Positions 7,525 to 14,116 of a stretch of 64,000 nucleotides of DNA are shown here, in pieces; within the stretch, counting starts at the first letter, position 1, and every line of letters begins with the position of its first letter. Source of the stretch: JANWXR01 sp964608265 (GTDB taxonomy: Bacteria > Chloroflexota > Anaerolineae > Anaerolineales > UBA6663); the NCBI GenBank assembly GCA_964608265.1, contig CAZSNP010000004.1, positions 1 through 64,000 on the forward strand, read 5' to 3'. Under the pieces are notes generated by a model. It made no database searches and had not been told where the DNA came from. It saw only the letters and a list, made by a program, of their open reading frames with translations. A program made the position numbers and the translations under genes.

Positions 7525-8808
7525 ATGGACGCGAGTGACTCGGGCCTGGTGGCCCGCACGTTGGGCGGTGACCGGGCGGCCTTCGGCGCGCTGATCGAAC
7601 GTCATCGCGCGCTGGCCGTAGCCCTCGCCGCCCGGCTGCTCGGCTCGCACGCCGAGGCCGAGGACGTGGCGCAGGAGGCCTGTCTACACGCGTACCTTGG
7701 CCTCCAACACCTCCGCGACGCGGAGCGCTTCGGCGCGTGGCTGTGCGGCATCGCCCTCAACCTGGCCCGGATGCGGTTGCGCGCGCGGCGAGCGATGGTC
7801 TCGCTCGAGGACTGGGACGGTGGCCGGGTCGCGCCGGGCTTCAAGCTGGCGGAGGCGGACCTTCCACCGGAAGCGGCGGTCGAGATTCGCGAGCTGCATG
7901 CGCGGGTGCAGCGTGCGGTGGAGGCGTTGCCGCCGGAGCAGCGGGCCGCTGTGCGCCTCCACTACCTCGACGGGTTAACGCTCGAGGAGATCGGCGTCAT
8001 CACCGGTTCGCCGGTGGGCACCATTAAAGCCCGGCTGCACCGCGCCCGCGGGAAGCTGCGGGAGCAATTGATCCATGAACTCAACCAGCATCCTGAGCGG
8101 GGCGGCCTGCTTTTGGCTGCGCAGTCGAAGGACGGGATGCAAAAGGAGAAAGCCAAAATGATCGAAGTGATGGTGGACAAAGTGGTGATGCGCGTGCCGA
8201 AGCCCGCCGTCGAGGGTCGTGAGTTCGACGTGATGATCCCTGCGCCCCCGCCCACGCAACATGTGAACGCGCAGATGATTTTTCTGCAGAGCACCGGCCC
8301 GGATATGCCGATGCTGGCCGGGGCGCTGCCGCACCTCGGCCACCGCGTGGTGCTGCTGAAGGAGAGGGCCGGCGAGCGCGTGCTGCCGATTTGGATCGGC
8401 CCGGCGGAGGCCGACTCGATTGCGCTGCAACTGGCCGGGGCGGCCATGCCGCGCCCGCTGGCGCACGACCTGACTTTGAAATTGCTCGACGCCGCACACG
8501 CGACGATTGAGCGCGTGGCCGTCAGCCGTCTGCATGAGGAAGTGTTTTACGCCACGATCTCAGTGCGCGCGGGCGAGACGGTGACCGAAGTGGATGCGCG
8601 CCCCAGTGACGCGCTCGGCCTGGCATTGCGCGCCAACGCCCCCATCTTCGTCGCGCCGGCGATCATGGACTCGCAGGGCCTCACCCCCAACAAGGTCAAC
8701 GAGAAACTCGAAGCCGGCATGACGCAGCCGCCGCCGGTGCAGTGGGAGTGGGTGCCGGCCCCGCCGCCGCAGGTGGTTCAGATGCCGAAGCGCTCGGCGG
8801 AAAGGTAA
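7525..8808 (+). CDS. ECF sigma factor fused to a bifunctional-nuclease (BFN/DUF151) domain
   Basis: 427 residues. Residues about 14-90 are sigma-70 region 2 (HAEAEDVAQEACLHAY, RFGAWLCGIALNLAR) and about 129-185 region 4 (LPPEQRAAVRLHYLDG, PVGTIKARLHRARGKL). From residue 212 the frame continues without a stop into MIEVMVDKVVMRVP and a BFN/DUF151 domain (about 260-395: HRVVLLKE, VLPIWIGPAEADSIALQL, RPSDALGLALRANAPIFV). BFN proteins are reported nucleases and the sigma part should direct RNA polymerase to stress promoters. Inside the gene AAGGAG (8143-8148) stands nine bases before ATG 8158, so the BFN part (217 residues) may also be made separately. No anti-sigma gene follows. Start ATG 7525; codons further upstream lie in repeats. 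Confidence 0.85.
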   Translation: MDASDSGLVARTLGGDRAAFGALIERHRALAVALAARLLGSHAEAEDVAQEACLHAYLGLQHLRDAERFGAWLCGIALNLARMRLRARRAMVSLEDWDGGRVAPGFKLAEADLPPEAAVEIRELHARVQRAVEALPPEQRAAVRLHYLDGLTLEEIGVITGSPVGTIKARLHRARGKLREQLIHELNQHPERGGLLLAAQSKDGMQKEKAKMIEVMVDKVVMRVPKPAVEGREFDVMIPAPPPTQHVNAQMIFLQSTGPDMPMLAGALPHLGHRVVLLKERAGERVLPIWIGPAEADSIALQLAGAAMPRPLAHDLTLKLLDAAHATIERVAVSRLHEEVFYATISVRAGETVTEVDARPSDALGLALRANAPIFVAPAIMDSQGLTPNKVNEKLEAGMTQPPPVQWEWVPAPPPQVVQMPKRSAER

Positions 8809-8859
8809 TCGATAACAAGTCGAAAAAACGATAGGTGCATACTTGAACATGCGCGCAAG

Positions 8860-9327
8860 CTAAATTATCTTGTCTACCCACAAACTTTTAGAATAACCAC
8901 TCGACCACCAAGAATGATATGACTGGCTTCTGTACTGATGGCCGTAATTACAACCTTGATAATAGCCTGAGGCAACATCGGTTTGAATGTAGCTCCCATA
9001 CGCTGCCTTGTTCTTGTATCCCAGTTGGAGCCAAGATTGCCAACTGCCATCAGCATTCTTGCAACGATCTTGAGGGCGTGCGTCAGCATACATGTTTATT
9101 TGTGGCTGATACGGGCCGCCTATTTGAGATGACGCATATTCGCTAAACAGCCCGAAAGTTGGGAGATCGTAGGCATAGTAATTACAGGCAATCAGGGTTG
9201 TGCCGCTCGGCCCGCCAGTGGATTGACAAGTGGAAGTCCACCCTGTCTGGGCCCATATATTGCCATTGATTAAGACCGCCAGCACTACCGAGACGGCAAA
9301 CGAGATGCGCAACCATGTGGGCTTCAT
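8860..9327 (-). CDS. Small secreted protein of unknown function, last gene of low-G+C operon
   Basis: 155 residues with an N-terminal signal peptide (hydrophobic core ISFAVSVVLAVLIN, likely cleavage after IWA). The mature part is rich in Tyr, Ser, Gly and Trp and has four cysteines (TSTCQS, IACNYY, QDRCKN, QGCNYG), which could form two disulfides. I do not recognise a family. ATG 9327 lies four bases after the stop of the 441-residue secreted protein gene, with GGAG in the end of that gene as ribosome binding site, so the two are translated as an operon. Base composition is clearly lower in G+C than the surroundings, suggesting acquisition. Export and a role outside the cell are inferred. Confidence 0.75.
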   Translation of the reverse strand: MKPTWLRISFAVSVVLAVLINGNIWAQTGWTSTCQSTGGPSGTTLIACNYYAYDLPTFGLFSEYASSQIGGPYQPQINMYADARPQDRCKNADGSWQSWLQLGYKNKAAYGSYIQTDVASGYYQGCNYGHQYRSQSYHSWWSSGYSKSLWVDKII

Positions 9328-9331
9328 ATCG

Positions 9332-10657
9332 TTATTTCTCCATCGTAGTCATGTGACTCAACAGCAATCGCAATTGCACATCGTCCACCCCGCTAGCCTC
9401 AAGATATATCAAGGTCTGCGGCATTTCAATGATGAGCCACGATGGTCGATGAGCACCCGTGGACATCACCCAGCCGGGAAAGACCTGTTTCCCCACTCCG
9501 AAGTTTGACTTTGAAGCAGTGGACCACATAGGGCGAGTAGCCTGCAGACTCCTTGTCATTCTTTCACGGAGACCTTGAACGACAGTGATTGTGGAGGGCT
9601 CTCCCGGAGACAACTTCGTGTATGTCATCCTGATCCCGGCACCCCATGTTGAAGCGAACTGTATAGCTTGGAAGTCCAAGGGGGGGGCGTTATCATCACT
9701 TAGCTTGGTATAGTCGGCCGCGGCGAGTTGGAACCCCTCAGTACCGTTCAACCAACCGTATATTGGATGATCAGTGACAGCTAGGATATCAGAGAGATTG
9801 ACCAACATCTTGTCGGATGCAACCGGTGGTTCGATGCTGGTCGTCGCCGATGCCATTGTGAACAGCTCGTTTTGTCGAGGATCCTTAGTATCCAAAAGTT
9901 CAGGATCTGATAGGGTGCGATACGCAACGATGTGCTCCCGTCCTGAAGAGTCAAAGACGACCTGTGCCATGCCAATCGGCACACGACTAACAGGATCAAT
10001 GTCTATACGAGAGCCATACGAGACAGGAGCAAGATCGGCCATAAATGGGTTTTGGAAACCAAGTAGTGCCGCAAGGATGTCATCAGATCCTTGAAGTGTT
10101 TTCGGCTTTAGATATATGCCGATAGCGGGCGAACCGTCCGGCAAGTGACTCTCCCGGTGGGTCAATTGATTGTCTTTATTCAAGAAGTCGTCGATAAGCG
10201 CAACTCGATTGTCGATAAAGTCCGCAACTTCTGTTGTTGTAATGGTCAGTATCTGACCTGATCGGGGGAAGTAGTCGGTTTCTACAATTCCATCGAACAG
10301 CAAATCCTGCAATAATTTTCCGTCAGAACTGTGAAGCTGCGTTCTCCAACGAATAGTTTTACCCTCGATGCTAATCTCTAACCATGTATCCTCAATTGTC
10401 TGTTCAATCCAAATATCGGAATATGACAGATGAAATGGGTCAGATGGCTCTAAACCAGCGTTGGGGCCACGACTATAGAGTTTGTATGTGTAATGAGCAA
10501 TTTGCCCGGGTTTCGGAATAACCAGCGTCTCGGATGCGCTAGTTAGAATCGCGCTTGCTTCAACGTCAGCTTGATTGGTACTGAACAACGTTGTGAGCGC
10601 GAATGCAGAGATGGAGACCAAAAGAGCGATGGATAGCAACACAACTTTGTTTCGCAT
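9332..10657 (-). CDS. Secreted or membrane-anchored protein of unknown function, low-G+C operon
   Basis: 441 residues starting MRNKVVLLSIALLVSISAFALT, a signal peptide or signal anchor. The rest is a mixed alpha/beta protein with no motif that I recognise; segments such as GQIAHYTYKLYSRG, WLEISIEGKTIRWRTQ and PSWLIIEMPQTLIYLEASG suggest beta-sandwich character like a lipoprotein-carrier or outer-surface protein. Start ATG 10657 is set by AGAGGT upstream; the longer frame lacks such a site. The protein lies between a LuxR-type regulator (10747-11016) and the small secreted protein (8860-9327) on the same strand. Two rows of sequence I counted had about 53% and 42% G+C, well below neighbouring genes. 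Confidence 0.75.
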   Translation of the reverse strand: MRNKVVLLSIALLVSISAFALTTLFSTNQADVEASAILTSASETLVIPKPGQIAHYTYKLYSRGPNAGLEPSDPFHLSYSDIWIEQTIEDTWLEISIEGKTIRWRTQLHSSDGKLLQDLLFDGIVETDYFPRSGQILTITTTEVADFIDNRVALIDDFLNKDNQLTHRESHLPDGSPAIGIYLKPKTLQGSDDILAALLGFQNPFMADLAPVSYGSRIDIDPVSRVPIGMAQVVFDSSGREHIVAYRTLSDPELLDTKDPRQNELFTMASATTSIEPPVASDKMLVNLSDILAVTDHPIYGWLNGTEGFQLAAADYTKLSDDNAPPLDFQAIQFASTWGAGIRMTYTKLSPGEPSTITVVQGLRERMTRSLQATRPMWSTASKSNFGVGKQVFPGWVMSTGAHRPSWLIIEMPQTLIYLEASGVDDVQLRLLLSHMTTMEK

Positions 10658-10746
10658 GATTTTGACCTCTTGATTGGCAGAGGATAGCTCAACCCCCACT
10701 GAGATGATAGGGCCTAAAGTCCCGACTTTCCCTCCAACTTTCCTGC

Positions 10747-11016
10747 CTATTCGTTAGCCTCGCTCGTCAGCCCGTTATCTCTCGCCCACAGCGCCGCTTC
10801 CGTGCGGTTGCGTACGCCAACCTTCTCGAAGATGACGATCAAATGATTCTTGACGGTCTTTTCGGCGAGGCATAGCTGCGATGCGATCTCTTTATTGGTC
10901 AATCCATGCGCCACCAAGCGCAGAATATCTCGTTCAGTCACTGTGAGGGCCTCGCCGGATTGGTCGGCGGACACCGCGTCATTTCTCTTGCTGGTATTGT
11001 CATCCTGGTTTGGCAT
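10747..11016 (-). CDS. LuxR-type HTH regulator (DNA-binding domain only)
   Basis: 89 residues. After a polar N-terminus of about 25 residues comes a complete LuxR/GerE helix-turn-helix (LTVTERDILRLVAHGLTNKE, then IASQLCLAEKTVKNHL and IFEKVGVRNRTEA). There is no receiver or ligand domain, so activity is probably set by expression level or by a partner protein. The start is strongly supported: AAGGAGG lies four bases upstream, and a canonical sigma-70-type promoter lies behind it (TTGACG, 18 bases, TATGAT at 11087-11058). It heads the operon of the two secreted proteins and probably controls them; the 90-base gap to the next gene holds no clear terminator. Confidence 0.88.
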   Translation of the reverse strand: MPNQDDNTSKRNDAVSADQSGEALTVTERDILRLVAHGLTNKEIASQLCLAEKTVKNHLIVIFEKVGVRNRTEAALWARDNGLTSEANE

Positions 11017-11057
11017 AGTTCCTCCTTATTTACGAATGCCAAGCTTTGACGCGTACG

Positions 11058-11087
11058 ATCATATTACGACGCTATTTTTTTCGTCAA
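11058..11087 (-). promoter_or_regulatory. Promoter of the luxR/secreted-protein operon
   Basis: On the minus strand TTGACG (11087-11082), 18-base spacer, TATGAT (11063-11058). The predicted transcript has a leader of about 35 bases with AAGGAGG. This form differs from the leaderless promoters elsewhere in the window. Confidence 0.65.
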
Positions 11088-11180
11088 CCGCAAGATTGCG
11101 GAACGGGAGTATGTTGTTACGTGGCGCAAAATAACGCGCCAACACCGCAGTGATCGAAACGTTCGTCAGAGAAGTGATGG

Positions 11181-11231
11181 GTGACGAGGTGGCGGAGTGA
11201 CGTTCCCTACATCACTCCGCCACTTCGTCAC
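11181..11231 (-). terminator. Long inverted repeat downstream of metG
   Basis: Twenty-base arms (11181-11200 and 11212-11231) with one mismatch and an 11-base loop, seven bases past the metG stop. There is no U-run. It could act as a terminator or mRNA stabiliser, or be a repeat of the simple-unit kind (gtgacgaggtggc). Confidence 0.5.
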
Positions 11232-11237
11232 TGTTGT

Positions 11238-13037
11238 TCATGCACTCGGCTGTCCCAACCTCGCCCGTTCCTCTTCGGCGATTTTCTCATCCAATTTCTT
11301 GAACAACGGCTGCGGCTGGCGCAAGGCCTGGCCAGGCTCAAGCGTGCTCGGCTGCCACTGGCCGATAGCGGCGTTGCCGTCGTAGGTCAGCCCATCGTGC
11401 GCGCCGAGCGAGTCGGCGACGGTGATGATCTTTTGCGCGCCGAACAGTTGCCCGTCGTGGCCGAGATATTCGTGCAGCTTCTGCGAGGAGAACGGCACGA
11501 ACGGAGCGAACAGAATCTTGAGCGAGTCAATCGCCCGCAGCGCGGTGTAGATCGTCTTCGCGGCTTCGGCCTTTTCGATTTTGACCTGTGACCACGGGCT
11601 TTGCACGTCGAGGTAACGGTTGACCTCGGTGGCGAGCGACACCACTTCGCCGAGCGCCGCGCGAAGCTTCACGGATTCGATCAACTCGCCGACCGTTTTG
11701 AATCCGTTGTCAATCTTCGCCAGCAACTCCACATCGGCAGGCCGCAGCGCACCCGCATCCGGCACCTGCCCCTCCCAATGCCGATAGCAAAAGGTCAGCA
11801 CGCGGTTGGCGAGGTTGCCCCACGTCGCCACCAGTTCGTTGTTGTTGTGCTGGACGAACTCCTCCCATGCCCAATCCGCATCCTTGCTCTCCGGCAGAAT
11901 CGCGGTGAGGTAGTAGCGCAGCGCGTCGGCATCGTAGCGCGAGAGGAAGTCGAAGCCCCACACCGCCCAGTTGCGGCTGCCGCTGATCTTCTGCCCTTCG
12001 AGATTCAAAAACTCGTTGGCCGGAATATCGTAGGGCAGGTTGAGGGTTTTGGCCGGGTCACCCTCGTACACGCGCTGCGCCCCGATCAACTCCGCCGGCC
12101 AGATGACGGCGTGAAAGGGCGTGTTGTCTTTGCCGATGAAGTACACGGTCTTCACGGCCCTGTCGTACCACCACTCCTTCCACGCTTGCGGCTTGCCATT
12201 CAGCGCGCTCCATTCGATTGAGGCGGAGAGGTAGCCGATGACGGCCTCGAACCACACGTACAGCCGCTTGCCGCGCTCCGGCCAGCCTTCGACGGGGACC
12301 GGGATGCCCCAGTCGAGGTCGCGCGTGATCGCGCGCCCGCGCAGTTCGCCGCTCCCGGCCTGCGTGCGCGAGGGGTTGATGACCTGCGGCCGCCAGTGTT
12401 CTTTATCTTCATTCAACCACGCGGCGAGTTGCGGCGCGGCCTTGCCGAGGTCGAGATAGAAGTGCTCGGTCTCGCGCAGTTCGAGCGCGCTGGAACGCGC
12501 GCTGCCGCTGGCCCTGGCGCGCGGGCCGATGAGCTTGGTTGCGTCGAGCAGGTTGCCGCAGTTATCGCACTGGTCGCCGCGCGCTTTGTCGTAGCCGCAG
12601 ATGTAGCACGTGCCCTCGACGTAACGGTCGGGCAGAAAGCGATTCTCGGTCGGCGAGTACCACTGCTGTTCGGTCTGCGTGAAGAGATAGCCGTTGGCCC
12701 TGAGCGCGAGGAAGATATCCTGCGAGACTTTGAAGTGGTTTTCGGTATGCGTGGTCGTGAACAAATCGTAAGTGATGCCGATCTGTTTGAACAGTTCGAG
12801 GAAGCGCTTGTGGAAGTACTCGTACACCTCCTGTGAGCTTTTGCCCTCGGCGTCGGCGCGCACGGTGATGGGCGTGCCGTGCGCGTCGGAGCCGGAGACG
12901 ACCAGCACGCGGTTGCCGCGCAACCGGTGATAGCGGGCGAAGATGTCGCCGGGCAGGTGCGAGCCGACGATGTTGCCGACATGGATATCCGCGTTGGCAT
13001 ACGGCCAGGCGATGGAGACGAGGATGTTTTCGGTCAT
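11238..13037 (-). CDS. metG: Methionyl-tRNA synthetase
   Basis: Class I synthetase, 599 residues, which charges tRNA-Met in the cytosol. The HIGH-type motif is HVGN in ANADIHVGNIVGSHLPGD. The zinc-knuckle insertion has CYICGYDKARGDQCDNCG with four cysteines. The KMSKS-type loop reads KISGSRN. The anticodon-binding helical domain follows (NLANRVLTFCYRHWEGQVP) and the protein ends without the C-terminal EMAP-like tRNA-binding domain found in longer forms. The start ATG 13037 has GGAG nearby and a -10 box TACAAT (13068-13063), so it has its own promoter just downstream of the small-RNA terminator. Confidence 0.96.
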   Translation of the reverse strand: MTENILVSIAWPYANADIHVGNIVGSHLPGDIFARYHRLRGNRVLVVSGSDAHGTPITVRADAEGKSSQEVYEYFHKRFLELFKQIGITYDLFTTTHTENHFKVSQDIFLALRANGYLFTQTEQQWYSPTENRFLPDRYVEGTCYICGYDKARGDQCDNCGNLLDATKLIGPRARASGSARSSALELRETEHFYLDLGKAAPQLAAWLNEDKEHWRPQVINPSRTQAGSGELRGRAITRDLDWGIPVPVEGWPERGKRLYVWFEAVIGYLSASIEWSALNGKPQAWKEWWYDRAVKTVYFIGKDNTPFHAVIWPAELIGAQRVYEGDPAKTLNLPYDIPANEFLNLEGQKISGSRNWAVWGFDFLSRYDADALRYYLTAILPESKDADWAWEEFVQHNNNELVATWGNLANRVLTFCYRHWEGQVPDAGALRPADVELLAKIDNGFKTVGELIESVKLRAALGEVVSLATEVNRYLDVQSPWSQVKIEKAEAAKTIYTALRAIDSLKILFAPFVPFSSQKLHEYLGHDGQLFGAQKIITVADSLGAHDGLTYDGNAAIGQWQPSTLEPGQALRQPQPLFKKLDEKIAEEERARLGQPSA

Positions 13038-13062
13038 GATGGTTTCTCCGAAGAGATGCGCG

Positions 13063-13068
13063 ATTGTA
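13063..13068 (-). promoter_or_regulatory. metG: -10 box TACAAT of metG (leadered type)
   Basis: TACAAT on the minus strand, 25 bases before the metG ATG, with GGAG in the short leader. Confidence 0.5.
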
Positions 13069-13079
13069 CTGGCATTTCG

Positions 13080-13128
13080 CCCTCACCCCCAGCCCCTCTC
13101 CCAGCGGGAGAGGGGTCGGGCGTGAGGG
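13080..13128. repeat. Interspersed palindromic repeat, 'CCCTCACCCC...GGGAGAGGGG' family (copy 1)
   Basis: CCCTCACCCCC, then CCCCTCTCCC AGC GGGAGAGGGG, then GTGAGGG. It is an almost perfect palindrome of about 49 bases between metG and the small-RNA terminator. Family members lie at 17231 (inside accC), 30023, 30125 and 34467 (inside the radical SAM gene). The flank CATTTCGCCCTCACCCC is shared with the copy at 30023. Confidence 0.75.
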
Positions 13129-13159
13129 TAAATAAAAACCGCCAGCCGAGGCTGGCGGT
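13129..13159 (-). terminator. Intrinsic terminator of the candidate small RNA
   Basis: On the minus strand ACCGCCAGCC, two bases, GGCTGGCGGT, then TTTTTATTT. It is the most textbook terminator in the window. Confidence 0.85.
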
Positions 13160-13284
13160 CGTGTGCCGAGAGTCAGAGTCAATCCGTGACTATCCGACCC
13201 GAAGGTGAACGGCGCCCCGGCGCCGGCCACTTATCGGCAGGCCACGCATCAACATCCCGAAGGTTGAACTCACGCTGAACATGT
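13130..13284 (-). ncRNA. Candidate structured small RNA, about 155 nt, unknown class
   Basis: On the minus strand an extended -10 (TGCTATACT, box at 13294-13289) and the terminator at 13159-13129 bound a region with no convincing frame. By hand it folds into a 5' hairpin (TCAAC...GTTGA around CTTCGG) and a long-range helix (CGTG, bulge, TGCCGA pairing with TCGGCA, CACG). Inside that helix are two stem-loops: GTGG, mismatch, CGGCGCC with GGCGCCG, U, UCAC; and GGGTC/GACTC with inner AGTCA/TGACT. The string GTTCA(A)CCTTCGGG occurs twice. metG has its own promoter downstream, so this looks like an independent RNA rather than a leader. I could not match it to a T-box, S-box, 6S or SRP RNA. Confidence 0.5.
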
Positions 13285-13288
13285 GGAG

Positions 13289-13294
13289 AGTATA
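13289..13294 (-). promoter_or_regulatory. Extended -10 (TGC-TATACT) of the candidate small RNA
   Basis: TATACT with TG two bases upstream. No convincing -35 at 16-18 bases. Transcription would begin near 13284-13282. Confidence 0.45.
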
Positions 13295-13310
13295 GCACAT
13301 GAGTCAAGGC

Positions 13311-14045
13311 TTACAGCCGCAACAACGCAAACGCCGCCAGGAGGTAACTCGCCATCCCAAAGCCCATCCCCGCCAGCGCCGCGCGGCGCTCATCGGTGGG
13401 CGAGAAGGCCGCGCCGAGGCCGAGGCCCAGAGCGGTCGCGCCCAACGCGCCGCCGAGCTCGGCAAACACGCGCGTCGCGAAGGCGGTCGGGTCAACGAAC
13501 GTCGCCCCGAATCCAACCAGGGCCGCCACTGCACCGACGCCGCCCGCGCTCCGCGCCCAGCGCGCATACACATCGGTGCGGTTCGTCACCATCGGTGGGA
13601 TGAGGGCGAGGTTCGCCGCGTCGCTCGTCATCCGTTGAGTGCCGTACAGCAACCGAAACATGAAGAATTGCTGGACGGACATGAAAGCCAGCACCACCTT
13701 CACGCCGACGACGATGACGAGTTCCCAGCCGCCGAGGCCGGCCAGCGTCACAATCGGATCGGGGCCGAGGAGCGATAGCCGGGTGACGATGCTGGGGACG
13801 GTGCTGAAGAGAAAGAGCACGGCGGCGGTGGCGAGCAGCGCCGGGTCGCCCCACAGCCAGCAGAACACGCCAATGGCGATGAAGGGCAGCCCGGCCACCG
13901 GGTGCAGCGGCTCGCCGCTGACGGCGACGGCCTGGGCGAGCAGCCCGAACGCGATGAGGATAAAGGCGTTTGTCCGCTGCGCGCGCTCCAGACGTCCAAC
14001 GGCGGCGAGGAGATTGGGGTCGTGCTTCGATAGCGTCTTCGGCAT
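13311..14045 (-). CDS. Hypothetical membrane protein, 244 residues
   Basis: Begins MPKTLSKHDPNLLAAVGRLER, a cytosolic stretch, then about five or six hydrophobic segments: NAFILIAFGLLAQAVAV, HPVAGLPFIAIGVFCWLW, LLATAAVLFLFSTV, ELVIVVGVKVVLAFMSV, VGAVAALVGFGATFV and the C-terminal AGMGFGMASYLLAAFALL. I do not recognise a family. Start ATG 14045 is chosen because the -10 box TACAAT (14085-14080) lies between it and the longer GTG start at 14093. The leader holds an imperfect simple repeat (14049-14074). The gene is divergent from the carboxylase gene and its end lies next to the small-RNA promoter region. Confidence 0.75.
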   Translation of the reverse strand: MPKTLSKHDPNLLAAVGRLERAQRTNAFILIAFGLLAQAVAVSGEPLHPVAGLPFIAIGVFCWLWGDPALLATAAVLFLFSTVPSIVTRLSLLGPDPIVTLAGLGGWELVIVVGVKVVLAFMSVQQFFMFRLLYGTQRMTSDAANLALIPPMVTNRTDVYARWARSAGGVGAVAALVGFGATFVDPTAFATRVFAELGGALGATALGLGLGAAFSPTDERRAALAGMGFGMASYLLAAFALLRL

Positions 14046-14079
14046 TCGAGAATTGGAGAATTGGTTATTGGGCGGCGAG

Positions 14080-14085
14080 ATTGTA
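14080..14085 (-). promoter_or_regulatory. -10 box TACAAT for the 244-residue membrane protein
   Basis: TACAAT on the minus strand, 34 bases before ATG 14045. It rules out the upstream GTG start. Confidence 0.5.
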
Positions 14086-14116
14086 TCATTCACCTACGGC
14101 TGAAATGGGAGCGTGT

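Noticed and set aside
13130..13284. T-box or SAM riboswitch controlling metG
   Set aside because: No T-box sequence, specifier stem or S-box core was found, the terminator is not overlapped by an antiterminator that I can see, and metG has its own -10 box downstream.
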